From DATEJJ01 sp039649115 (GTDB lineage Bacteria > Actinomycetota > Actinomycetes > Mycobacteriales > Micromonosporaceae): a stretch of DNA of 64,000 nt. The notes beneath the pieces were generated by a model, which was not told where the DNA came from, made no database searches, and saw only the letters and a program-made list of their open reading frames with translations. This document shows, piece after piece, positions 19,186-27,857 of the stretch (the first letter of the stretch is position 1; every line of letters starts with the position of its first letter). The translations under genes were made by a program, and so were the position numbers. Location: NCBI GenBank assembly GCA_039649115.1, contig JBBWZQ010000212.1:12262-76261 (forward strand). The letters are read 5' to 3'.

Positions 19186-22100
19186 TCACCGGCGGGGTGG
19201 GAGCGGGACGCGGGTCAGCCGGGGCCGGTCGGCCGCGTCGGGGGTGTGCGACGGGCGGCGGTGCAACTCCGCCAGGGCCAGCTCGACCGCCTTGTCCAGC
19301 TGCGGGTCGGCGCCGCGCCGGTAGTCCTGCGGCGCGATGTCCACCTCGACCGTCGGGTCCGTGCCGTAGTTCTCCACCCGCCAGCCCACGTCGTCGAAGG
19401 CGAACGAGAATTCCGGCTGCGTGGTGACCGTACCGTCGGCCAGGGCGTGCCGGGGCCAGATGCCGATCACCCCGCCCCAGGTGCGCCGGCCCACCAGCGG
19501 GCCGAGGCCCAGTGCCTTGAACGCGTGGCAGAAGATGTCCCCGTCGGAGCCGGCGTGCTCGTTCGCGATCGCCACCAGCACGCCGCGCACCGCCTCGTGC
19601 GGGTAGGGTTCCGGCACGCCCCAGCGCGGGAAGCCGTACCCGATGCGCCGGCGGGTCAGCATCTGCAGCAGCAGCGAGGATACGTGCCCGCCCCGGTTGA
19701 AGCGCACGTCCACCACCAGCGCCTCCCGGTCGAACTCGGTCAGGAAGCCCCGGTGGAACTCCGCGTACCCGTGGCCCTGCATGTCCGGCATGTGCAGGTA
19801 CCCGACGCGGCCGCCGGTGCGCTCGTGCACCAGCGCGCGGTTGGCCTCGACCCAGTCGCGGTACCGGGCCGGCCGCTCGTCGTCCAGCGCGCGCACGGTG
19901 ACCGTCCGGGGTTCGCCGTCCGGTGCGCGCACCGTCAGCGCGACCTCCTGACCCGCCTGGTTGACCAGCAACTGCGCCGCGGTGACCCGGTCGCCCACCG
20001 GCAGCCCGTTGACCGCGAGCACCTCGTCCCCGGCCCGGACGTCCACGCCCGGGCGGCACAGCGGCGAGGTGGCCTCGGCCGCCCAGACGTCGCCGGCGCA
20101 CACCCGCGCCACGCGGTGCGCGCCGGTCGCCGGGTCCGCCTGCCAGTCCACGCCGAGGAAGCCCTGCCGGTAGTGCGGGCCCTGCCGGTACGCGCCGCCC
20201 TGCTCGTACGCGTGCGAGGTGCCCAGCTCGCCCTGCAGCTCCCAGAGCAGGTCGGAGAACTCGGCGCGGGTGCTGACCCGGTCGACGAGCGGCAGGTAGC
20301 GGTCGTACACCTCGTCCCAGTCGATGCCGGACATGTCCTCGACCCAGAAGTTCTCCCGCTGCAGCCGCCACGCCTCGCGGAACATCTGCCGCCACTCGGC
20401 GCCCGGCCGCACCGACACCTTCACCCGGTCCAGGTCCACCCAGCCGCTGGCCCGGCCCGGCTCGTCCTGGTCGTCCGCGGGACGCTCGGTGGCCTTGACC
20501 ACGCGCAGCCGCTCACCGGCGTGGTACAGCAGCGTCTTGTGGTCCGCGCCGAGGGCGAAGTCGCTGACCCCAGCGGCGAGGTGGCCGCGCTCCAGCGTCT
20601 TGAGGTCGAAGCACTCCAGCGTCCGGTCGTCGGCCTGGTCGCGGCGGGCGGCCGCGCGCACGCCGCGCACCGGGACGGTCGAGAAGATGACGGTACCGTC
20701 GGTGGCGGCCAGCCGCTCGTACCTCCCCTCAGGCAGCGGGAAGGCCACCACCCGCTGCTCGATCCCGGCCAGGTCGATCTCGATGGCCGGCCGCTCCTCG
20801 TCCGGCTTGTCCTCCGCGCTCAGCGGTTCCGCCCGCGGGACGAAAGGCGCCGGCTCCGCGGCGCGCAGCGTCACCGCGTAGGGCCGGGAGCCCAGCGGGA
20901 ACCCGTAGTCGAAGTGCATCTCGTCGCGTACCGGGTCGAAGTCGCGCTTGCCGATGAAGTACAGGTACCGGCCCCGCGGGTCGAAGGCGGGCCGCCGGTC
21001 CCGCAGTACCGGCCGGGTGGCCGCGGCCGTCTCGCCGGTGTCCGCCCGGGCCAGCTTGATCGCGGTCGTGGTGGTGGACTCCGGGAAGGTGTACGCCAGC
21101 CACCGGCCGTCCGGCGACCAGGTCGGGTCGGCGATCTGCCCGTACCGGCTGCGGTCGAGCACCCGCGCGACCGGCTCGTCCGCGCGCAGGTCCACCAGGA
21201 TCAGCTCCAGCCGGTGGTTGGTCAGCACAACCTGTGCGTCCACAGGGGACGCCGCCAGCTCGACCACCCGGCCGACGTCCAGATCGGCCAGGCTGCGCGC
21301 GCCGGGCCCGCCCGCCGCCGGCAACAGCACCAGCGTCTCCCGGTCCCCCTCGTCGCTCGCCGCCGCGACCAGGCTCTCCTGCCCGGCGAGGTGGGTCAGC
21401 AGCCGGTACCGGACGCCGTCGGGCTCGCCGTGCTGGCGCACCGGGCCGGCCCAGTTTCCGAGCGTGTAGGCCTTGCCCCGGGAGGTGACGGCGAGCAACG
21501 CGCCGTCCGGGGAGAGCGTCGCGGTGTCCAGGTGGCGCGCCGCGTCGACGAACTGGCGGTTGCGCTGGGTGCGGGAGCTGGCCAGCCGCACCTCGATCGG
21601 GCGCGGGTGCTCCTGCGCCGGATCCAGCAGCCACAGCCGCGCACCGGCATGGTAGACCAGCCGGCTGCCGTCGCCGGCCAGATTGCGCGCGTAGTAGTCC
21701 TCGTGATCGGTGTGCCGGCGCAGGTCTGCCCCGTCCGGCGCGCACGAGTACACGTTGCCCACGCCCTCGTGGTCGGACAGGAAGAAGATCCGCCCACCGA
21801 CCCAGCACGGGTTGGCGAGGTTGCCGCGCAACCGGATGAGCCGGCGGAACTCGCCGCCGCCGGCCGGGTCCACCCACAGGTCGCCCACCCGGCCGCCCCG
21901 GTACCGCTTCCACCGCGCCGGGTCGTCGACCACCCGGCCCAGCACCGCGGCGCCGCCCGGCCCGTACCCGATCGAACTGGCCTGGCCGTGGGGCAGCAGT
22001 TCGGGCAGCCCGCCCTCGACGTCGACGCGGTAGAGCCAGCGCTCCCGGAAGAACGGGCGCTGCGCGTCGGTGGCGTAGAGCACCGCCCCGCCGGCCGGGT

Positions 22101-22389
22101 CGAAGCCGGCGACGACCACCAGCCCGCCCTGGTACGTCAGCCGCCGCACGGCACCGCCGGAGCTGGGCATCACGTAGACGTCCGCCGGCCCCTCCTCGCG
22201 CCCGACGAAGGCGACCAGCCCGCCGTCGGGCGACAGCCGCGGCCCGCTCGCCTCACCCACGCCAGTGGTGAGCCGGTGGGCCTGGCCGCCCTCGGCCGGT
22301 ACCCGCCACAGGTCGTCCTCGCACACGAAGACGACGTCGCCGCCGGCGATCGTGGGCGTGCGCAGGTACCCGCAGTCAGGCTCGTGCAT
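19186..22389 (-). CDS. Tricorn-like S41-family protease
   Basis: A 1067-residue tricorn protease homolog. The start is ATG 22389, eight bases after AAGGAG; an upstream in-frame ATG at 22434 is less likely. The N-terminal six- and seven-blade propellers (about 1-640, with repeats like LSPDGGLVAFVG and WSPDGRWLAYTF) are followed by the C1 domain with GTSHAYE (catalytic His), a PDZ domain (about 745-840) and the S41 core with AGSDGD carrying the nucleophilic Ser. Tricorn degrades peptides released by the proteasome; actinobacteria have proteasomes, so a role in cytoplasmic peptide turnover is plausible. No signal peptide is visible. It diverges from the RibD-like reductase. Confidence 0.87.
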   Translation of the reverse strand: MHEPDCGYLRTPTIAGGDVVFVCEDDLWRVPAEGGQAHRLTTGVGEASGPRLSPDGGLVAFVGREEGPADVYVMPSSGGAVRRLTYQGGLVVVAGFDPAGGAVLYATDAQRPFFRERWLYRVDVEGGLPELLPHGQASSIGYGPGGAAVLGRVVDDPARWKRYRGGRVGDLWVDPAGGGEFRRLIRLRGNLANPCWVGGRIFFLSDHEGVGNVYSCAPDGADLRRHTDHEDYYARNLAGDGSRLVYHAGARLWLLDPAQEHPRPIEVRLASSRTQRNRQFVDAARHLDTATLSPDGALLAVTSRGKAYTLGNWAGPVRQHGEPDGVRYRLLTHLAGQESLVAAASDEGDRETLVLLPAAGGPGARSLADLDVGRVVELAASPVDAQVVLTNHRLELILVDLRADEPVARVLDRSRYGQIADPTWSPDGRWLAYTFPESTTTTAIKLARADTGETAAATRPVLRDRRPAFDPRGRYLYFIGKRDFDPVRDEMHFDYGFPLGSRPYAVTLRAAEPAPFVPRAEPLSAEDKPDEERPAIEIDLAGIEQRVVAFPLPEGRYERLAATDGTVIFSTVPVRGVRAAARRDQADDRTLECFDLKTLERGHLAAGVSDFALGADHKTLLYHAGERLRVVKATERPADDQDEPGRASGWVDLDRVKVSVRPGAEWRQMFREAWRLQRENFWVEDMSGIDWDEVYDRYLPLVDRVSTRAEFSDLLWELQGELGTSHAYEQGGAYRQGPHYRQGFLGVDWQADPATGAHRVARVCAGDVWAAEATSPLCRPGVDVRAGDEVLAVNGLPVGDRVTAAQLLVNQAGQEVALTVRAPDGEPRTVTVRALDDERPARYRDWVEANRALVHERTGGRVGYLHMPDMQGHGYAEFHRGFLTEFDREALVVDVRFNRGGHVSSLLLQMLTRRRIGYGFPRWGVPEPYPHEAVRGVLVAIANEHAGSDGDIFCHAFKALGLGPLVGRRTWGGVIGIWPRHALADGTVTTQPEFSFAFDDVGWRVENYGTDPTVEVDIAPQDYRRGADPQLDKAVELALAELHRRPSHTPDAADRPRLTRVPLPPRR

Positions 22390-22476
22390 CGCCGATGCTC
22401 CTTCCCGGGGGGTGGCCATGAGCATAATGGCCACATCGGGGGCCTTGCTGGTACAAAGCCCGGGTAGGCTCGGCTG

Positions 22477-23160
22477 GTGCGACCGTACGTGCTGCTCAGC
22501 TGTGCCGTGTCGCTCGACGGGTACCTCGACGACGCAGGCGACGAGCGGCTCGTGCTCTCCAACGAGGCCGATCTCGACCGGGTCGACGGCGTGCGATCGG
22601 GGTGCGACGCGATCCTGGTGGGGGCCAACACCATCCGCCGCGACGATCCCCGGCTGGAGGTCCGGTCACCCGCCCGGCGCGCGGCACGGGTCCGGCGCGG
22701 GCTGCCCGAGACGCCGGTCAAGGTGACGCTGACCACCCGGGGGGAGTTGGACCCCGGGCGGCGGTTCTTCACCAGCGGGGCCGTGGACAAGCTGGTCTAC
22801 TGCGCCAGCCCCGCGCTGGACGAGGCGCGCGAGCGGCTGCGCGGCGCGGCCACCGTCGTCGACGGCGGGGATCCGCTGCGCGTCGAGCACGTCGTGGCCG
22901 ACCTGGGCGGCCGGGGCACCGGCCGGCTGATGGTCGAGGGCGGCGGCGGTGTGCTGACGAGGTTCCTCGCCGCCGGCCTGGCCGACGAACTGCAACTGGC
23001 GGTGGCACCGTTCTTCGTCGGCGACCCGCGCGCGCCGCGCTTCGTGCACGACGGGCCGTTCCCGTGGAGTTCCCGCGGCCCGGCCCGGCTGGCCGACACG
23101 CGCCGGATCGGGGACCTGGTGCTGCTGCGGTACGCGTTGTCCGGAAGGTTTCCCGGGTGA
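22477..23160 (+). CDS. RibD C-terminal-type (DHFR-like) pyrimidine reductase
   Basis: A 227-residue stand-alone homolog of the reductase half of RibD. Visible motifs are SLDGYLDD, the substrate loop GANTIRRDDPRL, and the NADPH-binding GRLMVEGGGGVLTRFL. In riboflavin synthesis this domain reduces the ribosylamino-pyrimidine to the ribitylamino form. Here it overlaps a separate deaminase by GTGA, so the two subunits may replace a fused RibD or serve a parallel secondary pathway. The start is GTG 22477. TAGGCT at 22465-22470, exactly six bases upstream, with no ribosome site, indicates a leaderless transcript. Confidence 0.78.
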   Translation: MRPYVLLSCAVSLDGYLDDAGDERLVLSNEADLDRVDGVRSGCDAILVGANTIRRDDPRLEVRSPARRAARVRRGLPETPVKVTLTTRGELDPGRRFFTSGAVDKLVYCASPALDEARERLRGAATVVDGGDPLRVEHVVADLGGRGTGRLMVEGGGGVLTRFLAAGLADELQLAVAPFFVGDPRAPRFVHDGPFPWSSRGPARLADTRRIGDLVLLRYALSGRFPG

Positions 23161-23612
23161 GGACCGACCACCAGTGGCTGCGGCGCGCCATCGAGCTGTC
23201 CCGGCGGTGCCCACCGAGCACCAGCGCCTACTGCGTGGGCGCCGTCGTCGTGGGCATGGGCGGCGACGAGCTTTCCCGGGGGTACTCGCGGGAGAGCGAC
23301 CCGCTCGGGCACGCCGAGGAGTCCGCTCTCGCCAAGCTCGCCGAGCCGTCTACTGTGGACGCCATCGGCGCCACCGTCTACTCGTCGATGGAGCCGTGCA
23401 GCGAACGCAGGTCCCGGCCGCGCACCTGCACCGAGCTCATCATCGCCGCCGGCATCCGGCGCGTCGTCTTCGCCCTACGCGAGCCGCCGCTCTTCGTGGA
23501 CTGCAACGGGGTCGAGCTTCTGCAGCAGGCGGGCGTCCAGGTGGTCGAGGTACCCGACCTCGCCGACCTCGTCCGGGAGGCCAACCGGGGAGTACTTCGG
23601 GGACATCGCTGA
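23157..23612 (+). CDS. CDA-fold deaminase, RibD N-terminal-like
   Basis: A 151-residue zinc-dependent deaminase. The start GTG 23157 overlaps the TGA of the reductase gene. Zinc-site motifs are HAEE (His and the proton-shuttle Glu) and EPC...C. The spacing between the two Cys is nine residues (CSERRSRPRTC), one longer than in typical RibD. Together with the reductase it could perform the two RibD reactions, deamination then reduction of the pyrimidine intermediate; an alternative is a modified-pyrimidine secondary pathway. The last 138 bases overlap the dxs tail on the opposite strand. Confidence 0.75.
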   Translation: MRTDHQWLRRAIELSRRCPPSTSAYCVGAVVVGMGGDELSRGYSRESDPLGHAEESALAKLAEPSTVDAIGATVYSSMEPCSERRSRPRTCTELIIAAGIRRVVFALREPPLFVDCNGVELLQQAGVQVVEVPDLADLVREANRGVLRGHR

Positions 23613-25334
23613 GCGCACCGCGGCCGCGATGCCCGGGCCGTCCAACCCCTGCGCGCGCAGCATCGCCCCGCGCTGCCCGTGCTCCAGGAAGCGCTGGGTC
23701 AGGCCGAGCGTGCGCAGCCGGGCCGGCATCCCCGCGGCCCGCACCGCCCGCGCGTACGCGTCACCGAAGCCACCCGCGACGCCGTTGTCCTCCACGGTGA
23801 GCACCAGCCGGTAGCCACCCGCGGCGGCCACCAGGGCCGGATCGACCGGCAGCACCCAGCGCGGGTCGGCCACGGCCACCGGTACCCCGTCAAGACGCAG
23901 CAGGTCGGCGGCGGCCAGCGCGGCCGGCGCGAGCGCGCCCACCGCGAGGATCAGCACCTCCGCGTCGGGGTCCTGGCGCAGCAGGTCGGCCCGGCCGATG
24001 CGCCCCACGGCCGGCACCGGCGCCGCCGCGTCGGCCTTGGGGAAGCGCAGCGCGCTGGGTCCCCCGCCGTGCGCCACCGCCTCGCGCAGCAACTCGCGCA
24101 GCCGGTCGCCGTCGCGCGGCGCGGCGACCCGCATGCCCGGCACCAGGCCGAGCAGCGACAGGTCCCACATGCCGTTGTGCGAGGGGCCGTCGCTGCCCGT
24201 GATGCCGGCCCGGTCGAGCACGAACGTCACCGCCAGCCGGTGCAGCGCGACGTCCATCAGCACCTGGTCGAACGCCCGGTTGAGGAACGTCGCGTAGACG
24301 CACACGACCGGGTGCAGCCCGCCCATCGCGAGGCCGGCCGCGGAGGTGACCGCGTGCTGCTCGGCGATGCCCACGTCGTAGAGGCGGTCCGGGTAGGCGA
24401 CGGAGAACGGGTGCAGGCCGGTCGGGTGCAGCATCGCGGCGGTGATCGCGACCACCCCGGGCTGCCGCGCGCCGATCGCGACCATCTCGTCGCCGAACAC
24501 GTCCGTCCACGATGGACATCGTGCCGTGCCGGGCGGCGCGGCCGGGCTGACCGTGTGCATCCGGTCGGCCTCGTCCGCCTCGGCCGCCGGGTACCCCTGC
24601 CCCTTGCGGGTGACGCAGTGCACGACCACGGGTGCCCGCAGCTCCCGGGCCTCGCGCAGCGCGGCCTCCACGGCCTGCGTGTCGTGCCCGTCGACCGGAC
24701 CGAGGTAGGCCAGCCCCAGCCGCTCGAACAGTGGTGCGCGGCGCGCGTCCCGCAACTCGGCGAGGTGGCTGCCCACCACCCCGACCGTTGGCGAGTACGA
24801 GCGACCGTTGTCGTTGAGCACCACCAGTACCGGCCGGTGCGGCGCCGCCCCGATGTTGTTCAGCGCCTCCCAGCACATGCCACCGGTCAACGCGCCGTCG
24901 CCGACGACCGCGACCACCGCGCGCTCCGGCTCGCCGCGCAACGCGAACGCCTTCGCCAGTCCGTCCGCATAGGACAGAGCGGTGGACGCGTGCGAGTTCT
25001 CCACCAGGTCGTGCTCGCTCTCCGCCCGGCGCGGGTAGCCGGAAATCCCGCCGGACTGGCGCAGCCCGCCGAGGTCGCCGGCCCGGCCGGTGAGCATCTT
25101 GTGCACGTAGCTCTGGTGCCCGGTGTCCCAGACGAGCGCGTCGCGGGGTGAGTCGAACACCCGGTGCAGCGCGATGGTCAGTTCGACCACGCCCAGGTTC
25201 GGGCCGAGGTGCCCGCCGGTCCGCGGTACCGTCGCCACCAACCGGCGGCGGATCTCGGCCGCCAGGGCCGGCAGCGCGTCCGCCGGCAGCCGGCGCAGGT
25301 CCGCCGGGCAGCCGATCGCGTCCAATGTGGACAT
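23475..25334 (-). CDS. dxs: 1-deoxy-D-xylulose-5-phosphate synthase
   Basis: A 619-residue thiamine-diphosphate enzyme that condenses pyruvate and glyceraldehyde-3-phosphate, the first step of the MEP isoprenoid route. Seen are GDGALTGGMCWEALNN with the metal-binding Asp, LNDNGRSYSP, the catalytic IAEQHAVT Glu, DRAGITGSDGPSHNG and the C-terminal transketolase domain. The fold should end near GIAAAVRSAM; the reading frame runs about 40 residues further, antisense to the deaminase gene. It is the last gene of the hopanoid operon, four bases after hpnH, and is probably a pathway-dedicated copy in addition to a housekeeping dxs elsewhere. Confidence 0.93.
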   Translation of the reverse strand: MSTLDAIGCPADLRRLPADALPALAAEIRRRLVATVPRTGGHLGPNLGVVELTIALHRVFDSPRDALVWDTGHQSYVHKMLTGRAGDLGGLRQSGGISGYPRRAESEHDLVENSHASTALSYADGLAKAFALRGEPERAVVAVVGDGALTGGMCWEALNNIGAAPHRPVLVVLNDNGRSYSPTVGVVGSHLAELRDARRAPLFERLGLAYLGPVDGHDTQAVEAALREARELRAPVVVHCVTRKGQGYPAAEADEADRMHTVSPAAPPGTARCPSWTDVFGDEMVAIGARQPGVVAITAAMLHPTGLHPFSVAYPDRLYDVGIAEQHAVTSAAGLAMGGLHPVVCVYATFLNRAFDQVLMDVALHRLAVTFVLDRAGITGSDGPSHNGMWDLSLLGLVPGMRVAAPRDGDRLRELLREAVAHGGGPSALRFPKADAAAPVPAVGRIGRADLLRQDPDAEVLILAVGALAPAALAAADLLRLDGVPVAVADPRWVLPVDPALVAAAGGYRLVLTVEDNGVAGGFGDAYARAVRAAGMPARLRTLGLTQRFLEHGQRGAMLRAQGLDGPGIAAAVRSAMSPKYSPVGLPDEVGEVGYLDHLDARLLQKLDPVAVHEERRLA

Positions 25335-25338
25335 CTGC

Positions 25339-26343
25339 TCACCCGCCCACGGCGGCGCGCAGCGACTCCCGCAGCGAGCCCATGGTCGCGATGACGGCGG
25401 TGGGCTCGTACCCGCAGTGCGCCATGCAGTTGGCGCAGCGCTCGTCTTTGCCGCGCCCGAAGGCGTCCCAGTCGGTCTCGTCGATCAGCTCCTGGTACGT
25501 CTTCGCGTACCCGTCGGCGAGCAGGTAGCACGGGCGCTGCCAGCCCAGCAGCGAGTAGGACGGGATGCCCCACGCGGTGCAGGACAGGTCGCGGCTGCCC
25601 TCCAGGAAGTCGAGGAACACCGGCGAGTGGTTCAGCCGCCACTTCTTGCGCCGGCCGCCGGCGAACGCCTTGCGGAACAGCTCGCGGGTCTCCTGCACGC
25701 CGAGCCAGTGCTCCTGGTCCGGTGCCTTCTCGTACGCGTACCCGGGCGAGATCTGCATGTTGTCCACGCGCAGCTCGTCGTTGAGATAGTCCAGCACGTC
25801 GATGACGTCCTGGGCGGTGTCGGTGTTGAAGAACGTCGTGTTGGTCATCACCCGGAACCCCGCGTCCTGTGCCTGTTTGACGGCCGCGACCGCCTGGTCG
25901 AACACGCCGTCCTTGCACACCGACGCGTCGTGCCGCTCGCGCAGGCCGTCGATGTGCACCATCCACGCGAAGTTGCGGTGCGGCTTGAACTTGTGCAGAT
26001 GCTTGGGCATGAGCACCGCGTTCGTGCAGAGGAACACGATCTTCCCGCGTCGCAGCAGCTGCCGCACGAGCTCGTCGATCTGCGGGTGCATCAGCGGCTC
26101 GCCACCGGCGATCGACACCATCGGCGCGCCGCTCTCCTCGATGGCGGCGACCGCCTGCTCCACCGGCATCCGCTGCTTGAGCAGCGTGTGCGGCTGCTGG
26201 ATCTTCCCGCAGCCGGCGCACTTGAGGTTGCAGGCGAACAGCGGCTCCAGCTCCACCAGCAACGCGAACTTGTCTTTCCGCAACAGCTTCTGCTTGACGA
26301 GAAAACCGCCAAGTCGAATGCTCTGACGCAGCGGCATGGCCAC
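25339..26343 (-). CDS. hpnH: Adenosyl-hopene transferase HpnH (radical SAM)
   Basis: A 334-residue radical SAM enzyme. The CxxxCxxC iron-sulfur site is Cys38, Cys42 and Cys45 in CNLKCAGC; SIAGGEPL is the SAM-binding GGE motif, and a Cys-rich end (CANCMAHC) follows. HpnH joins the 5-prime-deoxyadenosyl radical to diploptene, giving adenosylhopane, the first step of extended hopanoids. The start GTG 26343 (MAMPLRQ) matches the family N-terminus. It lies two bases after the HpnG-IspH stop and four before dxs. Confidence 0.95.
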   Translation of the reverse strand: MAMPLRQSIRLGGFLVKQKLLRKDKFALLVELEPLFACNLKCAGCGKIQQPHTLLKQRMPVEQAVAAIEESGAPMVSIAGGEPLMHPQIDELVRQLLRRGKIVFLCTNAVLMPKHLHKFKPHRNFAWMVHIDGLRERHDASVCKDGVFDQAVAAVKQAQDAGFRVMTNTTFFNTDTAQDVIDVLDYLNDELRVDNMQISPGYAYEKAPDQEHWLGVQETRELFRKAFAGGRRKKWRLNHSPVFLDFLEGSRDLSCTAWGIPSYSLLGWQRPCYLLADGYAKTYQELIDETDWDAFGRGKDERCANCMAHCGYEPTAVIATMGSLRESLRAAVGG

Positions 26344-26345
26344 GC

Positions 26346-27857
26346 TCAGGCCACCTCCTGTGAATCGTCACCGGGGGTCGGCTGCGCAAGCGACGCCTCC
26401 CGCGGCATGGTGAACTGGATGGTTTCGTCCGCGACACGGAGGTTGCGGACGCTGACCGGCCCGAGGCCGGTCAGGCAGTGCACGAGCTCGTCCACCAGAT
26501 GCGGCGGCGCCGAGGCGCCGGCGGTGACGCCGACCCGGCGCGCGCCGGCCAGCGCGGCGAGGTCGACCTCGCCCGCGTCCTCGACGAGCTGCGAAGGTAC
26601 GCCCTCCCGCTGCGCGACCTCCACGAGGCGCAGCGAGTTGGACGAGTTGGCCGAGCCGACCACGAGCACCAGGTCGGACTCGCGCGCGATCGCCCGTACC
26701 GCCTGCTGCCGGTTGGTCGTGGCGTAGCAGATGTCGTCCCGGCGGGGGCCGGCAAGGGCCGGGAAGCGCTCGCGCAGCACGCCGGCGATCTCCTCGGCCT
26801 CGTCGACCGCGAGCGTCGTCTGCATCGCGTACGCGACGCGGGCCGGGTCGCGGGGCGTGACCGTGGCCGCCTGTGCCGCGCTCTCCACCACCACGACGTC
26901 GCGCGGCGCCTCCCCGACGGTACCCTCGACCTCCTCGTGGTCGCGGTGCCCGATGAGGAACACCGTGTCACCCCGCCCCGCGTACCGGCGCACCTCGGTG
27001 TGCACCTTCGTCACGAGCGGGCAGGTCGCGTCGATGACGGACAGTCCCCGGGCGCCGGCCGCGTCCCGTACCGCGGGCGAGACGCCGTGCGCGGCGAAGA
27101 CCAGCACGCTGCCCTCGGGTACCTCGTCCACCTCGTCGACGAACACCGCGCCGCGCGCCCGCAGGTCGCGTACCACGTGCGCGTTGTGCACGACCTGGCG
27201 GCGCACGTAGACCGGGGCGCCGTGCCGGTCCAGCGCGCGGGCGACCACCTCGATGGCCCGCTCCACCCCGGCGCAGAACGAGCGCGGCTGCGCCAGCAGC
27301 ACCTCGCGGGGGCCGGTCGCGCGCGCCCACAGCTCCAGCGCCGGTACCGCCCGGCGCAGCGCGCGCAGCCCGGCCACGCCACGGGTGACGGTACCGGGTC
27401 TCCACAGTGGATGATCGGTGGTGTCCACGATGGAGCGCACCACCGCGGCGGGGCGCCCGGCCGAAAGCGCGGCGGACTCCATGTCGACCGCGAGCGCGCC
27501 GGTGGCGGCGAGCTCCCGCCGCGCCGGCCCGTCCACCACCCGGTCGACGGAGACGACCGGCCCCAGGTGAACCCGCAACCCCAGCCGGCGCAGCGCACCG
27601 GCCAGCAGCACGGCGGAGGGGATCGCCACCGGCGGCGCGTCGCCCGAGCGCACCTCGCTGGCCACCACGATGTCACCGGCCCGCAGGCCCGGGGCGAGAC
27701 CACCAGCCACACCCGCGACCAGGACGGCGTCCGCCCCGAGCCGGGCCGCCGCGCGGGTTGCCCGGGCCGGTCCCATCCCGGTGCGCACCACGCGCGCCCC
27801 GGTGCGGCCCAGTGCCGCCCGCTCCACCCGCAGTGGGGTGCACAGCACGGCGCTCAC
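26346..27857 (-). CDS. HpnG-type nucleoside phosphorylase fused to IspH (HMBPP reductase)
   Basis: A 503-residue fusion. Residues 1 to about 180 are a purine-nucleoside-phosphorylase-like domain (VAGVAGGLAPGL, and DMESAAL at 125-131), corresponding to HpnG, which removes adenine from adenosylhopane to give ribosylhopane. Residues about 185-503 are a complete IspH/LytB with the three cluster Cys at 195 (SFCAGVERA), 279 (DATCPLVTKVH) and 377 (ICYATTNRQ), plus AAHGVSP; IspH makes IPP and DMAPP from HMBPP. The start GTG 27857 overlaps the shc stop (GTGA). The fusion covalently couples isoprenoid supply with a hopanoid tailoring step; why is not known. Confidence 0.9.
   Translation of the reverse strand: MSAVLCTPLRVERAALGRTGARVVRTGMGPARATRAAARLGADAVLVAGVAGGLAPGLRAGDIVVASEVRSGDAPPVAIPSAVLLAGALRRLGLRVHLGPVVSVDRVVDGPARRELAATGALAVDMESAALSAGRPAAVVRSIVDTTDHPLWRPGTVTRGVAGLRALRRAVPALELWARATGPREVLLAQPRSFCAGVERAIEVVARALDRHGAPVYVRRQVVHNAHVVRDLRARGAVFVDEVDEVPEGSVLVFAAHGVSPAVRDAAGARGLSVIDATCPLVTKVHTEVRRYAGRGDTVFLIGHRDHEEVEGTVGEAPRDVVVVESAAQAATVTPRDPARVAYAMQTTLAVDEAEEIAGVLRERFPALAGPRRDDICYATTNRQQAVRAIARESDLVLVVGSANSSNSLRLVEVAQREGVPSQLVEDAGEVDLAALAGARRVGVTAGASAPPHLVDELVHCLTGLGPVSVRNLRVADETIQFTMPREASLAQPTPGDDSQEVA

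Noticed and set aside
23475..23612. Frameshift or misassembly at the dxs end
   Set aside because: Both overlapping frames are intact and the deaminase retains its expected C-terminal region; simple stop loss explains it.
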